A stretch of DNA of 64,000 nt from Cerasicoccus frondis (lineage in GTDB: Bacteria; Verrucomicrobiota; Verrucomicrobiia; Opitutales; Cerasicoccaceae): positions 124,001 through 188,000 of the forward strand of contig JAVDPC010000011.1 of assembly GCA_031296915.1 (NCBI GenBank), written 5' to 3'. The notes under the pieces are model-generated. The model did no database searches and was not told where the DNA came from. It was given only the letters and a program-made list of their open reading frames with translations. A program made the position numbers and the translations under genes. Shown here piece after piece: positions 1-9,397 of this stretch (position 1 is its first letter; the number at the start of each line of letters is the position of its first letter).

Positions 1-183
1 CTTCGTAGAGGACGACGAATCTCCCAATTGCGCTACGTCAGGGCAGGCCGCTCAATCAGCCACGCGTTGCACTGCTTTCAATTCCGCTCTCACCAGTGAA
101 GACAGTTTAAGATGAAAGCGCCTCAAGCCAACGGACATAGACTCTCAGAGCTACTTTTTACGTGTATAAGTCGTTGATGCCCA

Positions 184-222
184 GCATGGATTATTAGTGA
201 AAGCCACTCACTAATAAAATGC
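184..222. repeat. Perfect 10-bp inverted repeat, extended hairpin
   Basis: TTATTAGTGA (191-200) and TCACTAATAA (208-217) pair perfectly around a 7-nt loop. Outer GCAT (184-187) and ATGC (219-222) can extend the stem past a small internal loop. There is no T-run on either side, so it is not a typical intrinsic terminator. It may be an operator or a structured RNA element. Confidence 0.5.
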
Positions 223-332
223 TCGTGCGTTCACTTTTTGTTTGTGATCAAGCGCCGGAAGTTTAGTGTTTTATTGATCACCACACTAGGCGGCACAGGG
301 TTCCCCTGTGTTGTTTCGGATTGATGGAATCA

Positions 333-357
333 GGGCACAGGCGGGACGCCTATGCTA
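333..357. repeat. REP-like palindrome
   Basis: The motif GCACAGGCG-GGA-CGCCTATGC forms a hairpin with eight of nine pairs around a GGA loop. Short 'cAGGCGggaCGCCTg' palindromes of this kind are, from memory, common dispersed intergenic repeats in Verrucomicrobiota. Whether it recurs in this genome cannot be seen from one window. Confidence 0.4.
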
Positions 358-837
358 CGGCCAATGCGGCCTCCCAAAACCCTACTCGCCTTACACACCT
401 ACCCACATTACCCACCTTAAAACACATGAACTTCCCCCAAACACATCCTCCTTAGCGAGCAACGCCGAGGTATCCCAGTCGACGCCATGCGGGACGATTC
501 GGGTCGCGTGCCTTGCGTGACGGGCAAACAGGCTCATTCGCGAACTGGCTTGGTGACAGCAACCAGCCTCGCGACGCCCAGCTTTTGCCCGACCCACGCA
601 TTACACGACACCTTATGCCAGCCTGGTCAGCGCCGCGTCGACGTGTGAGTGGCGGATAATTCCGTCGCTCCAGCCGGCGGCCCCTGAACCGCCTGCGCTT
701 CACCTGCGCCTCGTCCCAGCGAGCGGGCAGGTAAGGCAATGTTCTTTGATATCAATTTGGGGCAGGCTTCCCCCCCCCCGGGGAGCAGGTTATTCGTTTT
801 GCGACGCCCTCTGGCAACCAACTGGCGCGCCGCCACT

Positions 838-1749
838 TCACCCAGCTGTCAATTGCTTCCAATGGTTGGCAATATCGATGCGCCGCGCAAACCAGACATC
901 GCCCACGCTCGTGGCATGCTCCAGAAATTTGATCAGACCGCGAACGCGACTTGGGCGACCGCTGAAGCGCGGGTGCACGCCGATGGACATCATCTTTGGC
1001 TCGGTTTCCCCCTCTTCCCAGAGCGTATCAAATGCATCGATGCAGACCTGCGCAAAATGATCTGCGGTGAGGAACTTGCCCTGCGGCCCACCCTGAAACC
1101 GCATGTCATTGGTGTCAAAGGCGTAAGGAACGATCACCAGATCACGCCCGGCGACTTGCTGAATGCGCGGTAGGTCGTCGTCAAAAGCATCGGAGTCATA
1201 AGTGAAGCCCGCTTCGGCGAGCAAGCGTCGGGTATTGGGCGAAGGCGATCCCTTCGTATGCCAGCCAAGAGGTCGTTGGCCACAGGCATTTTCAATCACA
1301 TCGACAGTCTTTTGAATAATGGCGCGCTCGTGGGCTTCCTCCATTTGCGAATGACCTTCCCAGCGATAACTATGCGCCGAAATTTCATGCCCACGCGCGA
1401 TGATGTCCTGCGCCAGCCAAGGAGATTTTTCAATCGCCCGCCCCGAACAGGTCACGGCCGCCTTGACCCCAAAGCGCTCCAACACCCGCATCAAACGCCA
1501 ATGCCCGGCGCGCGTTTCATAATCGAAGTGCGAGGCCAGGCAATAATTCGGCGTCTTTTCGATGGGTTCCAATATCTCGTAGACGAACTCATTTTGCTCA
1601 TCGCCATCTGCCAGGGACAACTCGGAACCAGCTTCAGCGCCGATGACAATGGACACCGCCACCCGGGCGCCACCTGGCCACTTCGGGTGTGGCGGCTTGC
1701 CACCATAACCTTTATAATCGCGCGGGTAATTAGTTGGTAGATCTGACAT
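838..1749 (-). CDS. PuuE-like polysaccharide deacetylase family protein (putative allantoinase)
   Basis: 303 residues, the usual size for the PuuE group of the NodB/polysaccharide deacetylase superfamily. Members are metal-dependent allantoinases or amide hydrolases. The N-terminus carries the group hallmark (IVIGAEAGSELS...DGDEQNE), and the metal-site-like motif HEISAHSYRWEGH lies near residue 120. A second family block, RPLGWHTKGSPSPNTRRL, follows at about 158-175. There is no signal peptide, so the protein is cytoplasmic. It stands alone, divergent from the next gene, with no purine-catabolism partners in view, so allantoin as substrate is only the family default. The N-terminal ATG is at 1749; a longer frame upstream lacks support. 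Confidence 0.82.
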   Translation of the reverse strand: MSDLPTNYPRDYKGYGGKPPHPKWPGGARVAVSIVIGAEAGSELSLADGDEQNEFVYEILEPIEKTPNYCLASHFDYETRAGHWRLMRVLERFGVKAAVTCSGRAIEKSPWLAQDIIARGHEISAHSYRWEGHSQMEEAHERAIIQKTVDVIENACGQRPLGWHTKGSPSPNTRRLLAEAGFTYDSDAFDDDLPRIQQVAGRDLVIVPYAFDTNDMRFQGGPQGKFLTADHFAQVCIDAFDTLWEEGETEPKMMSIGVHPRFSGRPSRVRGLIKFLEHATSVGDVWFARRIDIANHWKQLTAG

Positions 1750-2129
1750 GCCATGGACATACCCTGAAAGGCAAAAAACATCAAGGAATAGCTATGTGAA
1801 AAAAGCTTCACCGCTACAGCACTTTCATCATTCAGCCCAGGCGTCTGCGGAAAAACATATCAGTTTTTCAGGATTCCAAGCCGCACTGCTTGCTATAAAT
1901 GTTTCGATTCATTAAGCCAAAACCAATCATCTTTACCGAGTATTACTTATTCGTTAAAAGACTATAAAACTCCAATTCAGCCCCCCATTCAAAAGCGTTC
2001 CTCTTTGACAGAAGTCGCCCCCCGGACATTAACTGAATTAGATTCCTCTTCCCCCATCCTACTAAAGCTATCCGAACCCAGAACCGTGCCTATCTGCCAA
2101 GATGGGTGACCTCGCAGTCTTCAACTTCC
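1750..2129. other. Divergent intergenic region
   Basis: About 380 bp separate the PuuE-like gene from the first large secreted protein gene. It is richer in A+T than the flanking genes and must carry promoters for both directions. No RNA gene or repeat was found beyond the promoter-like pair listed separately. Confidence 0.6.
2005..2033 (+). promoter_or_regulatory. Possible sigma-70-type promoter for the 2130 gene
   Basis: A perfect TTGACA box (2005-2010) is followed after 17 nt by ATTAAC (2028-2033), a weak match to TATAAT. The start codon is about 95 nt downstream. The -35 match is good and the -10 match is poor. Confidence 0.3.
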
Positions 2130-4952
2130 ATGCGTCTGTTCTTTGTTATACTACTGCTAATCTGCGGAGTTCTCTGCCAGGCTGAGACCTTCACCGCCAT
2201 TGACATCAACACCGTCGGCAACAGCCGTGGCTACTGGGAATACCTCCCTACTGCATACGCGAATGAACCCGATGCGGACTTTCCCATTGTCATCTTTTTT
2301 CATGGAGCGGGCGAAGGTGGCAACGGCGAACTATCCGGTAATCTTAGCAAGGTGCTCGCTAACGGCCCTCCAGAGATTTGCAACGACTCCAACCATGCGT
2401 TGCACGCGATGCTCGATCAGGAAAACCTGATTGTGCTCTCCCCCCAGTCGCCCTCCGGCTTCTGGAACTCCGGCATGATTCGCAGTTTCCTGGATTTCGC
2501 CTTGGGCTACTACCGCGTCGATCCCCGGCGCATTTACCTCACCGGGCTCAGCGCAGGAGACATTGGCATCAACGCCTTCATCTCAGATGATCCCAATGCA
2601 AACCAGGTGACTGCCTTCCTCAACTGCGCGGTGCGCGGCCTCATCGAAGACAGTGGCGCCTACATTAACACGCATTGCCCCTACTGGGCGCTCGCCGCCG
2701 TTGGCATCTACGATGGCAACTACGCCACCGACAACGTAGACAAGCTCGCCGGTCACTTAATGGGGATAGACGAGACTGACGCCAAAGCAAACTACCCGGG
2801 CACGACCGCAGTCCGCTCGGCCGCATTCGACCCCGCCACTGGTTGGACATGGGAAGACGGCGTCCCCAGCGCCCCGGATGAAACATTGAAGCTCACCATG
2901 TTCACCGGGAACAACCACAACAGTTGGGACCGCACTTACAACAATGCGAATACCTGGGCTTGGTTGCTGGCGCAAGAAAAGCCCGAAATCACGATCCTCT
3001 CCCCCGGCTCATCAGCGCTGATCCCATCTGGCGCGGGCGCATTTTTATCTGCTGACGCCAAAGACCGGTTGGGCAACACGCTTGACGGCGAGCAAATCGT
3101 TTGGAGCAGCAACCTAGACGGCGAACTCGGAACCGGGGAAACCTTACTAGCCGAAGGTCTTAGCATCGGGGTTCACACAATCACCTGCCTAGCCACTGAT
3201 GCACAGCGTCGCTCGAACGCCGCCAGCATAGAAATCAGCGTCATCTACACGGGTCCATTTCAAGCGGTCATCGATGTCGGCGACGCCTCGCTAACGACCC
3301 CAGGGAACTGGAACAACCTGACCAGCCTGACCAGCGGCGTAGTTCCCAGCGTCATCTCTGTAACCGGGCAAAGCACAGGCGCCAAAGTCAGTGTAACACA
3401 GCGCTTCGAAGGCGGTCAGACTGGCGGGGTTGCCGCCGCAGACATCTATCCCGAAACGGCTCAAATCGACACCTTCTACGTCGGCGGCTCTTACCCGGAA
3501 GGCATCATTGAAATCAGTGGTCTGAATCCCTCCCAAAGTTATGACTTCACCCTGTTCGCCTCGCGTAATGCAAGTGGCTATAAGATCAGCCGCTACACCT
3601 TCGATGCCGCAACGACGGGCAACTACGTCATCCTCGATGCTGGTTATAACACGGCAAATTCTGTTGCGATGAACGATGTCTTTCCAGACAGCGAAGGCAA
3701 GGTCGCCATCCGCGTCACCCGTCATGAACCGCAAGGCTACGCCTACATTGGCGTAATCGAAATCAGCACCGAAGGCGCGACTTCCGACAACCAACCGCCT
3801 TTCGTATTTGCGGGCCCGGATGTGGCGATTGAACTCGACTCCGACAGCTATGGCGACGTCGCCCTGCAAGGCAATGTGATCGACGACGGTCTTCCCGAGG
3901 ACCAAACCCTGAGCGTTGCCTGGAGCATCGTGTCCCAGCCCGCTGGCGCTCAGGGCGTTTTCACCAACGGCGACCAAATCGAAGCTGCCTTCACCGCTGA
4001 TCAACCAGGTGAATATGAGCTGCAATTCAGCGCCGATGATGGCGAGTTCACCCGCTCCGACACGCTGAACCTCACCGTGACCTATCCGGCCAAGCCTTAC
4101 TTGAACTGGCGCGAAACGCGCTTCACCGAAGCGGAGCGCGGCGACTTATCGATCAGCGGTCACGACGCCGACCCGGACGGCAATGGCTGGGCAAATATAC
4201 TCGAGTATGGTTTTGGCGGCATGTCCCGCGAACGCGCTGGTCAAGTTGCAGCCAACACCAGCATGTTTACCTTTAGCTTTTTTCGCGACCCTTCTCTAAT
4301 CGACCTCACCTACGAAATCGAAACCAGCACAACGCTGGCCGAAGATAGTTGGACTGTCATCGCAAGAAGCGTCAACGGCGCCCCCAGTGAACTCCTCGAC
4401 GCGCCATCCTTTAGCTTGGAAGAAAGCGGCCATGACCCGATAGAAATATCCGTCACGAGCCTCAACGACACTGAAGAAATTCGCTTCTACCGCATCAATG
4501 TAACCACCGATCAGGTCTTATTAAACAACGGCGTTCGCTACGCCTTTTACGAGGGTAGCTACACCGTCATCCCCGACTTTAGCACGCTCACTCCAAGCAA
4601 AGAAGGCGTCCAGTCTGGCTTTCAATTAACCGAGGCGGGCAGCGTCACCGATTATTATGCATTCGAATTCGACGCCTTGATTCAAATCGTCGAAGCAGGG
4701 AGTTACACCTTTTACACCAACTCAGACGACGGCAGTAATCTCTACATCAATGGCGTGCAAGTCGTCGACAATGACGGCGCCCATGGCGAGCGCGAACGCT
4801 CAGGCAGCGTCACACTGGACGTCGGTCTGCACGCTATCTCAGTTCACTTTTTAGAAGTCGCCGGCAGCGCCATCCTGCAGGTGTCCTATGAAGGCCCGGG
4901 CGTCGCCAAACAACTGATCCCGGATTCCATATTATTCATCAACGCCGAGTAA
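2130..4952 (+). CDS. Large secreted multidomain esterase-like protein with PKD-like and PA14 domains
   Basis: About 940 residues. I chose the ATG at 2130 because it starts directly at a signal peptide (MRLFFVILLLICGVLCQA); the GTG at 2106 adds eight residues of no use. An alpha/beta-hydrolase-like domain follows (about 25-275), with an oxyanion-type FFHGAGEGG, a nucleophile elbow GLSAGDIG and a late histidine in NNHNSWDR. Next come an Ig-like segment, a beta-rich segment (about 375-550), a PKD-like domain opening NQPPFVFAGPDV (about 555-650), a calcium-type spacer DADPDGNGWANILEYGFGG, and a C-terminal PA14 domain (NSDDGSNLYINGVQVVDNDG). The layout fits an exported carbohydrate esterase with binding modules. 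Its substrate is unknown. Confidence 0.75.
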   Translation: MRLFFVILLLICGVLCQAETFTAIDINTVGNSRGYWEYLPTAYANEPDADFPIVIFFHGAGEGGNGELSGNLSKVLANGPPEICNDSNHALHAMLDQENLIVLSPQSPSGFWNSGMIRSFLDFALGYYRVDPRRIYLTGLSAGDIGINAFISDDPNANQVTAFLNCAVRGLIEDSGAYINTHCPYWALAAVGIYDGNYATDNVDKLAGHLMGIDETDAKANYPGTTAVRSAAFDPATGWTWEDGVPSAPDETLKLTMFTGNNHNSWDRTYNNANTWAWLLAQEKPEITILSPGSSALIPSGAGAFLSADAKDRLGNTLDGEQIVWSSNLDGELGTGETLLAEGLSIGVHTITCLATDAQRRSNAASIEISVIYTGPFQAVIDVGDASLTTPGNWNNLTSLTSGVVPSVISVTGQSTGAKVSVTQRFEGGQTGGVAAADIYPETAQIDTFYVGGSYPEGIIEISGLNPSQSYDFTLFASRNASGYKISRYTFDAATTGNYVILDAGYNTANSVAMNDVFPDSEGKVAIRVTRHEPQGYAYIGVIEISTEGATSDNQPPFVFAGPDVAIELDSDSYGDVALQGNVIDDGLPEDQTLSVAWSIVSQPAGAQGVFTNGDQIEAAFTADQPGEYELQFSADDGEFTRSDTLNLTVTYPAKPYLNWRETRFTEAERGDLSISGHDADPDGNGWANILEYGFGGMSRERAGQVAANTSMFTFSFFRDPSLIDLTYEIETSTTLAEDSWTVIARSVNGAPSELLDAPSFSLEESGHDPIEISVTSLNDTEEIRFYRINVTTDQVLLNNGVRYAFYEGSYTVIPDFSTLTPSKEGVQSGFQLTEAGSVTDYYAFEFDALIQIVEAGSYTFYTNSDDGSNLYINGVQVVDNDGAHGERERSGSVTLDVGLHAISVHFLEVAGSAILQVSYEGPGVAKQLIPDSILFINAE

Positions 4953-5062
4953 CGAATAACCATGCGACGCACGTTCGCCCCCAGATGTAAAAACTCAACG
5001 GAAGCTGCGTTCACCTGCTTCGCAAGGTTGCAATTTGCGCCAAGTGGATTACCGGTTACTCC

Positions 5063-5608
5063 ATGAAGCATTACAATTATCAGCAGACCCTCGAAAAGCT
5101 CTGGCAAAAAGCCGTCGACCAATACCAGGCTGGCCAACGCGGCTCCGCCAGCTATTTTACCGACGAGGAAACACAGTGGCTCCGCGAAAACGGCGTCACC
5201 CCACAGGAAATTTACGACTTCGCCGAGGACTTCAATAACTATGGTGAACCTGACTTCCTGACCTTCGCTCTGGTCACGGATGTCCGACGCTCTTACTTCC
5301 TTAAAGAAATGAACGGCGAGTACACCGGCAATTCGGTGGATCCATCCGACTATCCGTCGAAAAAAGAAGAGGTCGACGGCATTGTCTGGCTGCCTCGCCT
5401 GATTGCCAAGGCCAAGACCAAACTTCGCGGCGAACTCGACCTCGACACCATGTATGGCTGCGGTGGGGATCGCAATTTCTTCAAAACTCACGACATTCAC
5501 CCAGCCGATTTCCTGCGCTTCGTGGAGCTACACATAGATGATGATCAAGCTGTCGTGAACTGGGTCAAAGAGCGTTCCCCCGAAGTCAACGCCGCAGCCG
5601 TAGGCTAG
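5063..5608 (+). CDS. DUF5069 family protein, copy 1
   Basis: 181 residues, cytoplasmic, no membrane segment. It begins MKHYNYQQTLEKLWQKAVDQ and carries the block GVTPQEIYDFAEDF, both shared with the paralogue at 10733. The sequence also has TDVRRSYF and a central DGIVWLPRLIAKAKTKLRGEL segment. I place it in DUF5069, a family of unknown function that is common in Verrucomicrobiota. It lies between two secreted polysaccharide-active genes and is closed by a strong terminator, so it is probably its own short transcript or the end of the 2130 unit (110-bp gap). The start codon is ATG and no strong Shine-Dalgarno sequence is visible. Confidence 0.85.
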   Translation: MKHYNYQQTLEKLWQKAVDQYQAGQRGSASYFTDEETQWLRENGVTPQEIYDFAEDFNNYGEPDFLTFALVTDVRRSYFLKEMNGEYTGNSVDPSDYPSKKEEVDGIVWLPRLIAKAKTKLRGELDLDTMYGCGGDRNFFKTHDIHPADFLRFVELHIDDDQAVVNWVKERSPEVNAAAVG

Positions 5609-5640
5609 CACCCTAGATTCGCAAACAGACCATTTCAGTA

Positions 5641-5669
5641 AGCCCGTCCAGAATCAGGACGGGCTTTTT
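5641..5669 (+). terminator. Intrinsic terminator after DUF5069 copy 1
   Basis: AGCCCGTCC (5641-5649) and GGACGGGCT (5657-5665) form a perfect 9-bp stem around a 7-nt loop, followed directly by a T-run. It lies 33 bp after the stop codon. Confidence 0.9.
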
Positions 5670-5838
5670 ACACCAGCATGCTAAAGCATTATTCATATAT
5701 ATTAATCTCAAGCCAACCCATGGATGCCCATTAATTCAGGTAAATCATACATTTCGAGCCTCATAAATAGAAAACAGATCTCACATGTTTAATATTTATC
5801 AATTGACAATTTCCCGATAAACTCTAGCGGTAGCAAGT

Positions 5839-8800
5839 ATGTCTACCCCGGCAATCCGCCCTCCGTTTGTGGCTATATTCCTGGCCTGCGCTTACGCAGC
5901 GACCACCCAGCTATGGGCTGGCGAATTAATCTGGGAAGCAGGATTGGAATCCGAGATTCCTGGCCAACCACCAACCGCGATCGCCTACCGACCGTTGACC
6001 AGCCAGGGCGAGCTCGACGCCCTGCCCATTACCGACAGCAACTCCATCGGCAGCATCGTTTTCCCGATGGACGGCGCCCCTACGCTCCCAGCTCCAGTTA
6101 ATGGCGAGCCCTACCTGCGCATTTTCGATTATCACGAAACGCAAGCTGCCGGCGTCGAATGGAATTTTGCCGAGGTCGACGAAGGCTACGACGCGATCAA
6201 ACTCAGCTTCAAATTACGCGCTCAGGGACTCATCGAAGGTGGCGGAGATCTGCGCCTTTCAATTGGCCCGGCCTCAACCAGCACGAGCTTTACGCTGAAC
6301 GGCTCTGCGAATCGCCCCTTTCTGGTCAACTTCAGCAACGACGGCCAAGTTTCCATCGAACATGCCTCGTTCGATCAGCGGCACAGCGCCTCATTCAATC
6401 CCAATGCGACTCAGGACGTCACGCTTTTGATCAACGATTTGGACATTGATGCACTGACTGTTAATACACCCGATGGCGGAAAGGAATCGCTCCCACCCAA
6501 CTCGATCCTGCTGTATCTCGGAGATGAGCGCGTTGGTCTTTCAACTTTCGATGATCGAACTGAGCACGCGGAATTTGATACCCGCCCAATCAATCTCGGT
6601 CGTCTGAGTTTACATACCTTGACCAGCGCCACGGGCATTGATTTTGGCGTCGGCGAACTACGTGTCGAGTCGCTGCACCCTTACTACCCCGGGCCATTTC
6701 CCAAAGATGAATTTCAGCATCGCGTGCTGCTCGATGAAAACTTCGACACCGACACCAGCGACGTCACGACCTTGCCCAACTGGCAACTAACCGACGGCTC
6801 AGCGCTTCTCCCTGTGGCCAACGGCGCCCTTGTCTTTGACGATACAACCGCGGGGGCGGTTTCAGCGCAGCGATTCTTTCGCGACGGCATGGAAGCGCTA
6901 CGCGATCCAGACTCCGATGAACTTGGCCCTTACTTTTATGTCCGCTTTCATCTGACCATCGAAGAGCCGCCCGAACTTGGATCGAGCGGTTATTTCCTAG
7001 GCTACAATAATCCCGTCACCATTGAGAACATGCGCGGGTTTATTTGGCTGAAGTCCGATGAAAACGGACAAGCTAACCTTGGACTTTCGACAGCGAACAA
7101 TGACATTAACTTTGCATCGCAAAGTTTAGTCCAAGGAGAAACATACACCATTGTCGTCCGCTATGATCTTTCGCGCAATGATGCTTGGCTCTGGATAAAC
7201 CCATCGGTTAACGACGAGCCGACCATCACCGCACAACAGCCAGACGACATCAGCTACTATCGCGTGGATGCTATCACCGCGAACTTCAACGCCGCCAACC
7301 AGCTAGGTCGTTTTCGGGTGGGCGACTTGCGCGCGGCAACCTCCCTGCGCGCCGCCTTGGCAGATGGTCATTTTGGCCAACCACCCACCAGCACGATAAC
7401 GCGCACCAGCAGCAGCTTCATTGTAGAGTCTGACGACTATGACGCCTTGCTGGACCACTATGGAAACTTATCATCGCTCAACGCTTTTGGAGAACAGATT
7501 GTGAGCGAAGCTTTGTGGGACAAAGTTACTTACCAGATTGATGACTATCTTGATCGGCGCAACATCAGCGAGCAATACGCGAAGTCCCAAACGGACCTAA
7601 TTATGACGCATATCGACGCCTCGGATGCGCGTCTGAGCTTATTTTTTCAAAACAACGACGAAGCGGAAAATGCGACTTACGTCATCCCCTTTTCCACCAC
7701 GGATCTAATTGCAATTACAACCGATGATGGCGTTCGCCACGTTGCTCCCTTCTCTGACACGCTGGAAAGGGTAACCAACGAGATCATCCTCGAATGCACT
7801 GGAGGTGAAACCTGGGTGCGCGGCATCGACACGCTCACACTAAACTCTGCATCGCAAAGTGGAAGGCCAGTCACCAAGATCAATCTGCCATCGCGCAGCT
7901 TGCGGCAACTTGATTTTCATTTCGGCGAACTGGTCCTCATCGAGCCGACTGAGTATCGCGTTTTTCAGCGAGATCAATTGAGCTCGGGATTAGTGCGCGT
8001 ATGTGGTCGCGCGCCATCAGCCGCCGACTCAGTCGAAGTGCGCTTCAGCGGCGAGTCGACCTTCAACGGCTCCTTCTCCACGACATGGCAAGCCGTTGCA
8101 TTTACCGGCGAACCGCTGGGCCAGTTTGACGACAGCTTCCGCATTCCCTCTGGTGGCTGGCACACTGCAGAAGTGCGCGTGCTGGAAGATGGCGCCGTCA
8201 TCGCCGAGCAAACCATTTCGCGATTCGGCGTCGGCGAGGTCTTCGTCTGCGCCGGACAATCCAACTCCACCAACACTGGAACAGACCCCGTCGACCAAAC
8301 GAGCGGCATGGTCGCCGCCTACACGGGCGGGCACTGGCAACTGGGCAATGACCCCTTCCCCGGCAACCACGACAGCACCAGCAAAGGCAGCTACTACTCA
8401 ACCCTGGGCGACCAGCTTTATGCGCGCCTTGGCGTCCCCATCGCGTTTGCGTCAACGGGGCACGGCGGCACGCACATCGCACTGTGGCAACCCGACGTAG
8501 CTTACCGCTACACCTCCTTTACCTATGCCCGCTACAACGGCATCTACGACTGGACGCTGCACCGCATCCTTCAGCTCGGCCAAGACGGTTTTCGCACAGT
8601 GCTCTGGCATCAGGGCGAGAGTGACTCCTCCCATACGCCCGGCATCGAGCGCACCAGCGAGCAGGAGTATTATGATGGCTTGAGCAACGTCATTCAACAG
8701 ACGCGCACCGCTGCCGATTGGGACATTCCATGGTTCGTCGCTCAAACCTCAGTCTGGCCGATTGATAACCCCGATGGCGATGAAAACATCCAGGCCGCCC

Positions 8801-9366
8801 AGCAGCGCTTATGGAGTGATGGCGTCGCGCATGAAGGCGCCAACAGCGATCTCATCGGCATTGAATACCGGCAATTTGAAACGAGCCGCGTTCACTTTCG
8901 CCCCATTGGCTTGCGCCGCCACGCGGAACTGTGGGAAGTCAAACTGGGCGACCACATAGACGCATTAAACGGCGGCGTCTTTGCCCTCGATAGCGATGGA
9001 GATAGTCTGCCCGACTTTTGGGAGCGCGCCTTCGCCCTGCCCGTTAGTGAGGCGGCGTCCGCCAGCTCGAATCAGGATGGCGATCGCTACACAGATTACG
9101 AGGAATTCATAGCGGGCAGCGACCCATTGAACTCGAGCGACTTCCCCGACCTCAAGCTCTCGCATGCCAATGAACAGTTGGCGCTCGACTACCAAGCCCG
9201 CCCCCATCGCCGCTATCTACTTTGGCAGTCCAATAATCTCCAGGACTGGAGCTTGGCGCGTGAAGACATTGCCACCCAGGCGACAGATATCCGTATCGAA
9301 GCGGAGCTAACGTCCGAGCCCACGTTTTATCGGCTGCAATGGCTGAACGAATTGGACACCGAATAA
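5839..9366 (+). CDS. Large secreted sialate-O-acetylesterase-like (SASA) protein
   Basis: 1,175 residues with a signal peptide (about 1-29, ending QLWAG). Two beta-rich, probably lectin/LamG-like segments (about 30-280 and 295-510) precede an all-beta linker. The SGNH-type SASA esterase domain follows (about 797-1040). Its motifs are the nucleophile AGQSN (Ser near 808), WHQGESD (near 924) and a late histidine in SRVHFRPIG (near 1019). After it come calcium-type spacers DSDGDSLPDFWE and NQDGDRYTDYEEF and a beta-rich tail. SASA domains remove O-acetyl groups from sugars. Here the target is probably a polysaccharide, since a PL7 lyase-like gene starts 31 bp downstream. It is very large for this family. 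Confidence 0.82.
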   Translation: MSTPAIRPPFVAIFLACAYAATTQLWAGELIWEAGLESEIPGQPPTAIAYRPLTSQGELDALPITDSNSIGSIVFPMDGAPTLPAPVNGEPYLRIFDYHETQAAGVEWNFAEVDEGYDAIKLSFKLRAQGLIEGGGDLRLSIGPASTSTSFTLNGSANRPFLVNFSNDGQVSIEHASFDQRHSASFNPNATQDVTLLINDLDIDALTVNTPDGGKESLPPNSILLYLGDERVGLSTFDDRTEHAEFDTRPINLGRLSLHTLTSATGIDFGVGELRVESLHPYYPGPFPKDEFQHRVLLDENFDTDTSDVTTLPNWQLTDGSALLPVANGALVFDDTTAGAVSAQRFFRDGMEALRDPDSDELGPYFYVRFHLTIEEPPELGSSGYFLGYNNPVTIENMRGFIWLKSDENGQANLGLSTANNDINFASQSLVQGETYTIVVRYDLSRNDAWLWINPSVNDEPTITAQQPDDISYYRVDAITANFNAANQLGRFRVGDLRAATSLRAALADGHFGQPPTSTITRTSSSFIVESDDYDALLDHYGNLSSLNAFGEQIVSEALWDKVTYQIDDYLDRRNISEQYAKSQTDLIMTHIDASDARLSLFFQNNDEAENATYVIPFSTTDLIAITTDDGVRHVAPFSDTLERVTNEIILECTGGETWVRGIDTLTLNSASQSGRPVTKINLPSRSLRQLDFHFGELVLIEPTEYRVFQRDQLSSGLVRVCGRAPSAADSVEVRFSGESTFNGSFSTTWQAVAFTGEPLGQFDDSFRIPSGGWHTAEVRVLEDGAVIAEQTISRFGVGEVFVCAGQSNSTNTGTDPVDQTSGMVAAYTGGHWQLGNDPFPGNHDSTSKGSYYSTLGDQLYARLGVPIAFASTGHGGTHIALWQPDVAYRYTSFTYARYNGIYDWTLHRILQLGQDGFRTVLWHQGESDSSHTPGIERTSEQEYYDGLSNVIQQTRTAADWDIPWFVAQTSVWPIDNPDGDENIQAAQQRLWSDGVAHEGANSDLIGIEYRQFETSRVHFRPIGLRRHAELWEVKLGDHIDALNGGVFALDSDGDSLPDFWERAFALPVSEAASASSNQDGDRYTDYEEFIAGSDPLNSSDFPDLKLSHANEQLALDYQARPHRRYLLWQSNNLQDWSLAREDIATQATDIRIEAELTSEPTFYRLQWLNELDTE

Positions 9367-9397
9367 TTTCCCCCGTCACCCAACCCCTAAGAACAAC

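Larger units (their letters stand above)
1..837. other. Gene-free left edge with palindromes
   Basis: I see no convincing gene here. The short open frames on both strands have no recognisable domain and no ribosome binding site. The stretch holds a long inverted repeat (184-222), a small GC hairpin at 294-310 (CACAGGG / CCCTGTG), a REP-like palindrome (about 333-357) and a run of ten C at 770-779 followed by GGGG. The first 47 bases resemble the reverse complement of a tRNA 5' half but do not fold as one. A structured RNA cannot be excluded, but I found no RNase P, tmRNA or SRP signature motif. Confidence 0.5.

Noticed and set aside
1..47. tRNA 5' half on the minus strand (CAATTGGGAGA D-loop-like block)
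   Set aside because: The D-stem does not pair (GCGC against GATT), the anticodon arm leaves an 8-nt loop, and the 3' half would lie outside the window. It could be a tRNA fragment, but it cannot be supported.
452..739. Minus-strand open frame of 95 codons
   Set aside because: High-G+C, Arg-rich, no ribosome binding site and overlapping other equally good frames; no domain.
3291..4025. 244-codon antisense frame inside the first large secreted protein gene
   Set aside because: It is the mirror of the coding frame; composition is that of an antisense frame and the plus gene has clear domains.
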